Shown here piece after piece: positions 62,160 through 64,000 of a stretch of DNA of 64,000 bases; the stretch's first letter is position 1, and each line of letters opens with the position of its first letter. The translations under genes and the position numbers were made by a program. Below the pieces are notes generated by a model. That model did not search any database. It was not told where the DNA came from and saw only the letters and a program-made list of their open reading frames with translations. The stretch comes from an uncultured Pelagibacteraceae bacterium (lineage in GTDB: Bacteria; Pseudomonadota; Alphaproteobacteria; Pelagibacterales; Pelagibacteraceae), in NCBI GenBank assembly GCA_902560685.1, contig CACEMT010000005.1, positions 1 through 64,000 of the forward strand, in the 5' to 3' direction.

Positions 62160-63020
62160 ATGGAAATTGTAACAAAAATTGCACCAATTGCTCTTGCTTT
62201 GATAATGCTTGGTCTTGGCTTAGGATTAACAACCCAAGATTTTGCAAGAGTATTAAAAGCTCCTAAAGATTTCTTAATAGGGTTTATATCCCAACTAATT
62301 ATTTTACCTATAGTTGCATTTATATTAATAAAAATTTTAGGGACATTTATAGAGATGTCTCCAGAAATTGCCCTAGGTGTTATGATAATTGCAGCAGCAC
62401 CGGGAGGAATTACATCAAATGTTTTAACAAAATTTGCAAATGGTGATGTAGCTTTATCAGTTTCACTAACAGCAGTTATAAGCATCATTAGCATTATAAC
62501 AGTTCCATTAATTGTTTTTTCTTCAGCAGATCTTTTGGGAGTTAGTTTTGCAGATCAAAATATCAATATAACAGGAACTGCATTAAAAATGGCATTGGTA
62601 GTTGCAGTACCAGTAATTTTAGGAATGATAATTAGAAAATTTGCAGATAATTTTATAAGTTCAAAAACTTCAATTATTGATAAAATTACAGGTTTATTAT
62701 TCTTAATTGTTTTTATTGCAATTTGGATTGAGGAAAAAGATAATATTTTTACTTATCTAGCTCAAGCAGGTTTAGTTGTACTGACTTTAAATATAGTAAT
62801 GATGGTCTTTGCATATTATCTTGCAAAAACTTTTGCATCTGGAATAAAACAAATAAAATGTATTTCGCTTGAGTGCGGTCTTCAAAATGGAACTTTAGCA
62901 GTTTTTGTAGCTACAGAAATTTCAAATGAAATTGTTTATATGATACCTACAGCTGCTTATGCTCTAATAATGTATTTTACTGGTTTTATATTTATATATT
63001 TTTTAAGAAATAAAGTTTAA
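62160..63020 (+). CDS. BASS-family sodium-dependent organic anion symporter
   Basis: A 286-residue inner-membrane protein with nine to ten predicted helices. Family blocks are LALIMLGLGLGLTTQDFARVLKAPKDFLIGF and the sodium-site IIAAAPGGITSNVLTKFANGDVALSVSLTA, with the crossover ECGLQNGTLAVFVA. Relatives take up bile acids, pyruvate or other organic anions. It is divergent from the PTA/HpsN operon and is a candidate importer for its substrate. Confidence 0.92.
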   Translation: MEIVTKIAPIALALIMLGLGLGLTTQDFARVLKAPKDFLIGFISQLIILPIVAFILIKILGTFIEMSPEIALGVMIIAAAPGGITSNVLTKFANGDVALSVSLTAVISIISIITVPLIVFSSADLLGVSFADQNINITGTALKMALVVAVPVILGMIIRKFADNFISSKTSIIDKITGLLFLIVFIAIWIEEKDNIFTYLAQAGLVVLTLNIVMMVFAYYLAKTFASGIKQIKCISLECGLQNGTLAVFVATEISNEIVYMIPTAAYALIMYFTGFIFIYFLRNKV

Positions 63021-63042
63021 TTATTCTGAAAAAATAAAATAA

Positions 63043-63594
63043 TTACATCGTAGTAATACTTCCGATTATATTTAAATTTTTATCAGAAATAACAATCTCT
63101 CCAGAAGATGAGCCTACATTTAGAATTGACGAAATAACCACATAGTGAGTTACGAAAACTAAATTTTTATCACTGTCCCAATTTTTAATAAATTTCATTA
63201 GATCATTCATTTGTTTAGTTTCATTTGCAGAAAATTTCTCATCATAAAATGAATTTAATGCATTAAATGTTGTATAATTTTCAAAAGCATATTTTGCTGT
63301 ATCTTTACATCTACACCATTCGCTTGATAGTACTTGATCAATTTTAATTTTATTATTTTTAAAAAAAAGGCCGATTTTTTTTGATTGCTTAATCCCGCTT
63401 TCACTTAAATTTCTTTGAGTAGAACAGTCTTTGATATTAAAATTTTCTGGGTCACCATTTCCGGGCGCTATTGCATGTCTAATAAAAATTATTTTATTAC
63501 CTTCCTTAAGAGAATCTAAAATTTTATCATCAGCAAAAATATTGCTTGTGAAGTTTAACAATCCAATAAATAGAATTGTTAAAAATTTTTTCAT
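63043..63594 (-). CDS. Periplasmic histidine phosphatase-family protein
   Basis: A 183-residue phosphatase with a signal peptide (FLTILFIGLLNFTSNIFA). The catalytic His is in IIFIRHAIAPGNGDP (RHA for RHG), and the partner His is in LVFVTHYVVIS. The Arg/Lys-poor substrate pocket is not diagnostic. Two Cys, in IKDCSTQRNL and SEWCRCKD, may form a disulfide. It starts one base after the DUF4396 stop. Confidence 0.86.
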   Translation of the reverse strand: MKKFLTILFIGLLNFTSNIFADDKILDSLKEGNKIIFIRHAIAPGNGDPENFNIKDCSTQRNLSESGIKQSKKIGLFFKNNKIKIDQVLSSEWCRCKDTAKYAFENYTTFNALNSFYDEKFSANETKQMNDLMKFIKNWDSDKNLVFVTHYVVISSILNVGSSSGEIVISDKNLNIIGSITTM

Positions 63595-64000
63595 TTAATG
63601 ACAGCTTTGATTGTATTTTTTCAATCTCCAATAATTATATGGCCAGGGTGTTAAAAAACCAACTGTTAGCATTATTGGAACAATCCACCAATTTAATATG
63701 GCGCCACCAGTTAAAATATAATCTGTTGCATTCATTGCTATTTCCATGCTTATCATAGATATAATGCTCATTCCCATTGCGGTCTTCAATGATTTTGAAA
63801 ATGGAATATTTTGTTTAATTAAAATTATAGTTTCTAAAATAATACTCGTTATTAAACCATTTATTATTGCTAAAATCATAATATTTAAAACTGGAAATGG
63901 AATTTTTGTTAACTGAAAAAATAATATTGTACCGAAATCTCCAATAGCACATCCAAGTAAGCACCAAGCTGTATTTTTTGCACTTCTTTTCCAAGTATGA
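63595..64000 (-). CDS. DUF4396 membrane protein, 5' partial at window edge
   Basis: The track begins this protein at 63879, but the frame is open up to base 64000 and reads HTWKRSAKNTAWCLLGCAIGDFGTI upstream of that Met. That is the conserved opening of DUF4396. The segment ends GFLTPWPYNYWRLKK, the family terminus. Internal block EIAMNATDYILTGGA is typical. About four membrane helices are visible. The role of the family is unknown. The true start lies beyond the right edge. Confidence 0.85.
   Translation of the reverse strand, partial: HTWKRSAKNTAWCLLGCAIGDFGTILFFQLTKIPFPVLNIMILAIINGLITSIILETIILIKQNIPFSKSLKTAMGMSIISMISMEIAMNATDYILTGGAILNWWIVPIMLTVGFLTPWPYNYWRLKKYNQSCH

Noticed and set aside
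1-64000. tRNA, rRNA, CRISPR array, insertion sequence, prophage or attachment site
   Set aside because: No cloverleaf with CCA end, repeat-spacer array, transposase/integrase or flanking repeat was found on reading the intergenic regions; all gaps are below about 165 bases.

Overview
The window is about 30% GC, almost entirely coding, and has mostly 0-20 base spacers, frequent start/stop overlaps and A/T-ending codons. Gene content and order (suf cluster under an Rrf2 regulator, form II Cox-type molybdenum hydroxylase with Moa genes, many small solute transporters, a BASS transporter, a pseudoazurin) fit a streamlined marine alphaproteobacterium of the SAR11 / Pelagibacterales type. I recognise this from content only; no search was run. 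No rRNA, tRNA, IS element, prophage, CRISPR array or stretch over 300 bases without a gene was seen.

Layout. 0-4.2 kb: end of an AsmA-like protein, tyrS, anmK and an alpha/beta hydrolase. 4.27-10.7 kb: an autoregulated-looking iscR-sufBCDSUT-sufA operon behind a near-perfect type 1 IscR box, then a small unknown gene. 10.7-16.9 kb: glnA, a YbaK-type deacylase, two EamA permeases, a homocysteine S-methyltransferase with a TauE-type exporter, moaB and a DUF1244 gene. 16.9-25.6 kb: a molybdenum hydroxylase island (coxG, coxS-L-M of form II, a split XdhC pair with an unlisted 44-residue membrane microprotein between the halves, a YjbQ-type protein, a MobA-like nucleotidyltransferase) facing a moaA-C-D-E operon. 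25.7-35.9 kb: dioxygenases, a GYD protein, an aldehyde dehydrogenase / HpcH aldolase / ROK kinase / FAH hydrolase catabolic run, CcdA, an azoreductase-like flavoprotein, an inositol monophosphatase-like protein and a class I amidotransferase.

35.9-41.5 kb: a complete peptide-type ABC importer (binding protein, two permeases, fused double ATPase) with an AhpD-like protein. 42.2-46.1 kb: a ten-gene minus-strand operon of very small enzymes and membrane proteins (two SMR-family transporters that lack the family's essential Glu, DUF2798, HCCA isomerase, VOC, NTF2-like, DUF1330 and others), with a 20-base perfect-arm palindrome just upstream. 46.2-48.7 kb: a sulfur/thiol operon of persulfide-dioxygenase-like hydrolase, a 39-residue protein with 11 cysteines (absent from the ORF track, metallothionein-like), cysE and cysK; a 1-Cys peroxiredoxin lies divergent behind a clear sigma70 promoter. 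48.8-52.7 kb: methyltransferase, racemase, MFS and LysE exporters. 52.7-59 kb: a sugar ABC importer with unusual permeases and a cytoplasmic GH63-type hydrolase resembling mannosyl/glucosylglycerate hydrolases. 59-64 kb: a small secreted protein, pseudoazurin, an HpsN-like member of the HisD family beside a phosphotransacetylase, a BASS symporter, a histidine phosphatase and a DUF4396 membrane protein that runs off the right edge.

Best candidates for something undescribed: the Cys-rich microprotein in the sulfur operon, the membrane microprotein between the XdhC halves, and the ten-gene small-enzyme operon with Glu-less SMR proteins.
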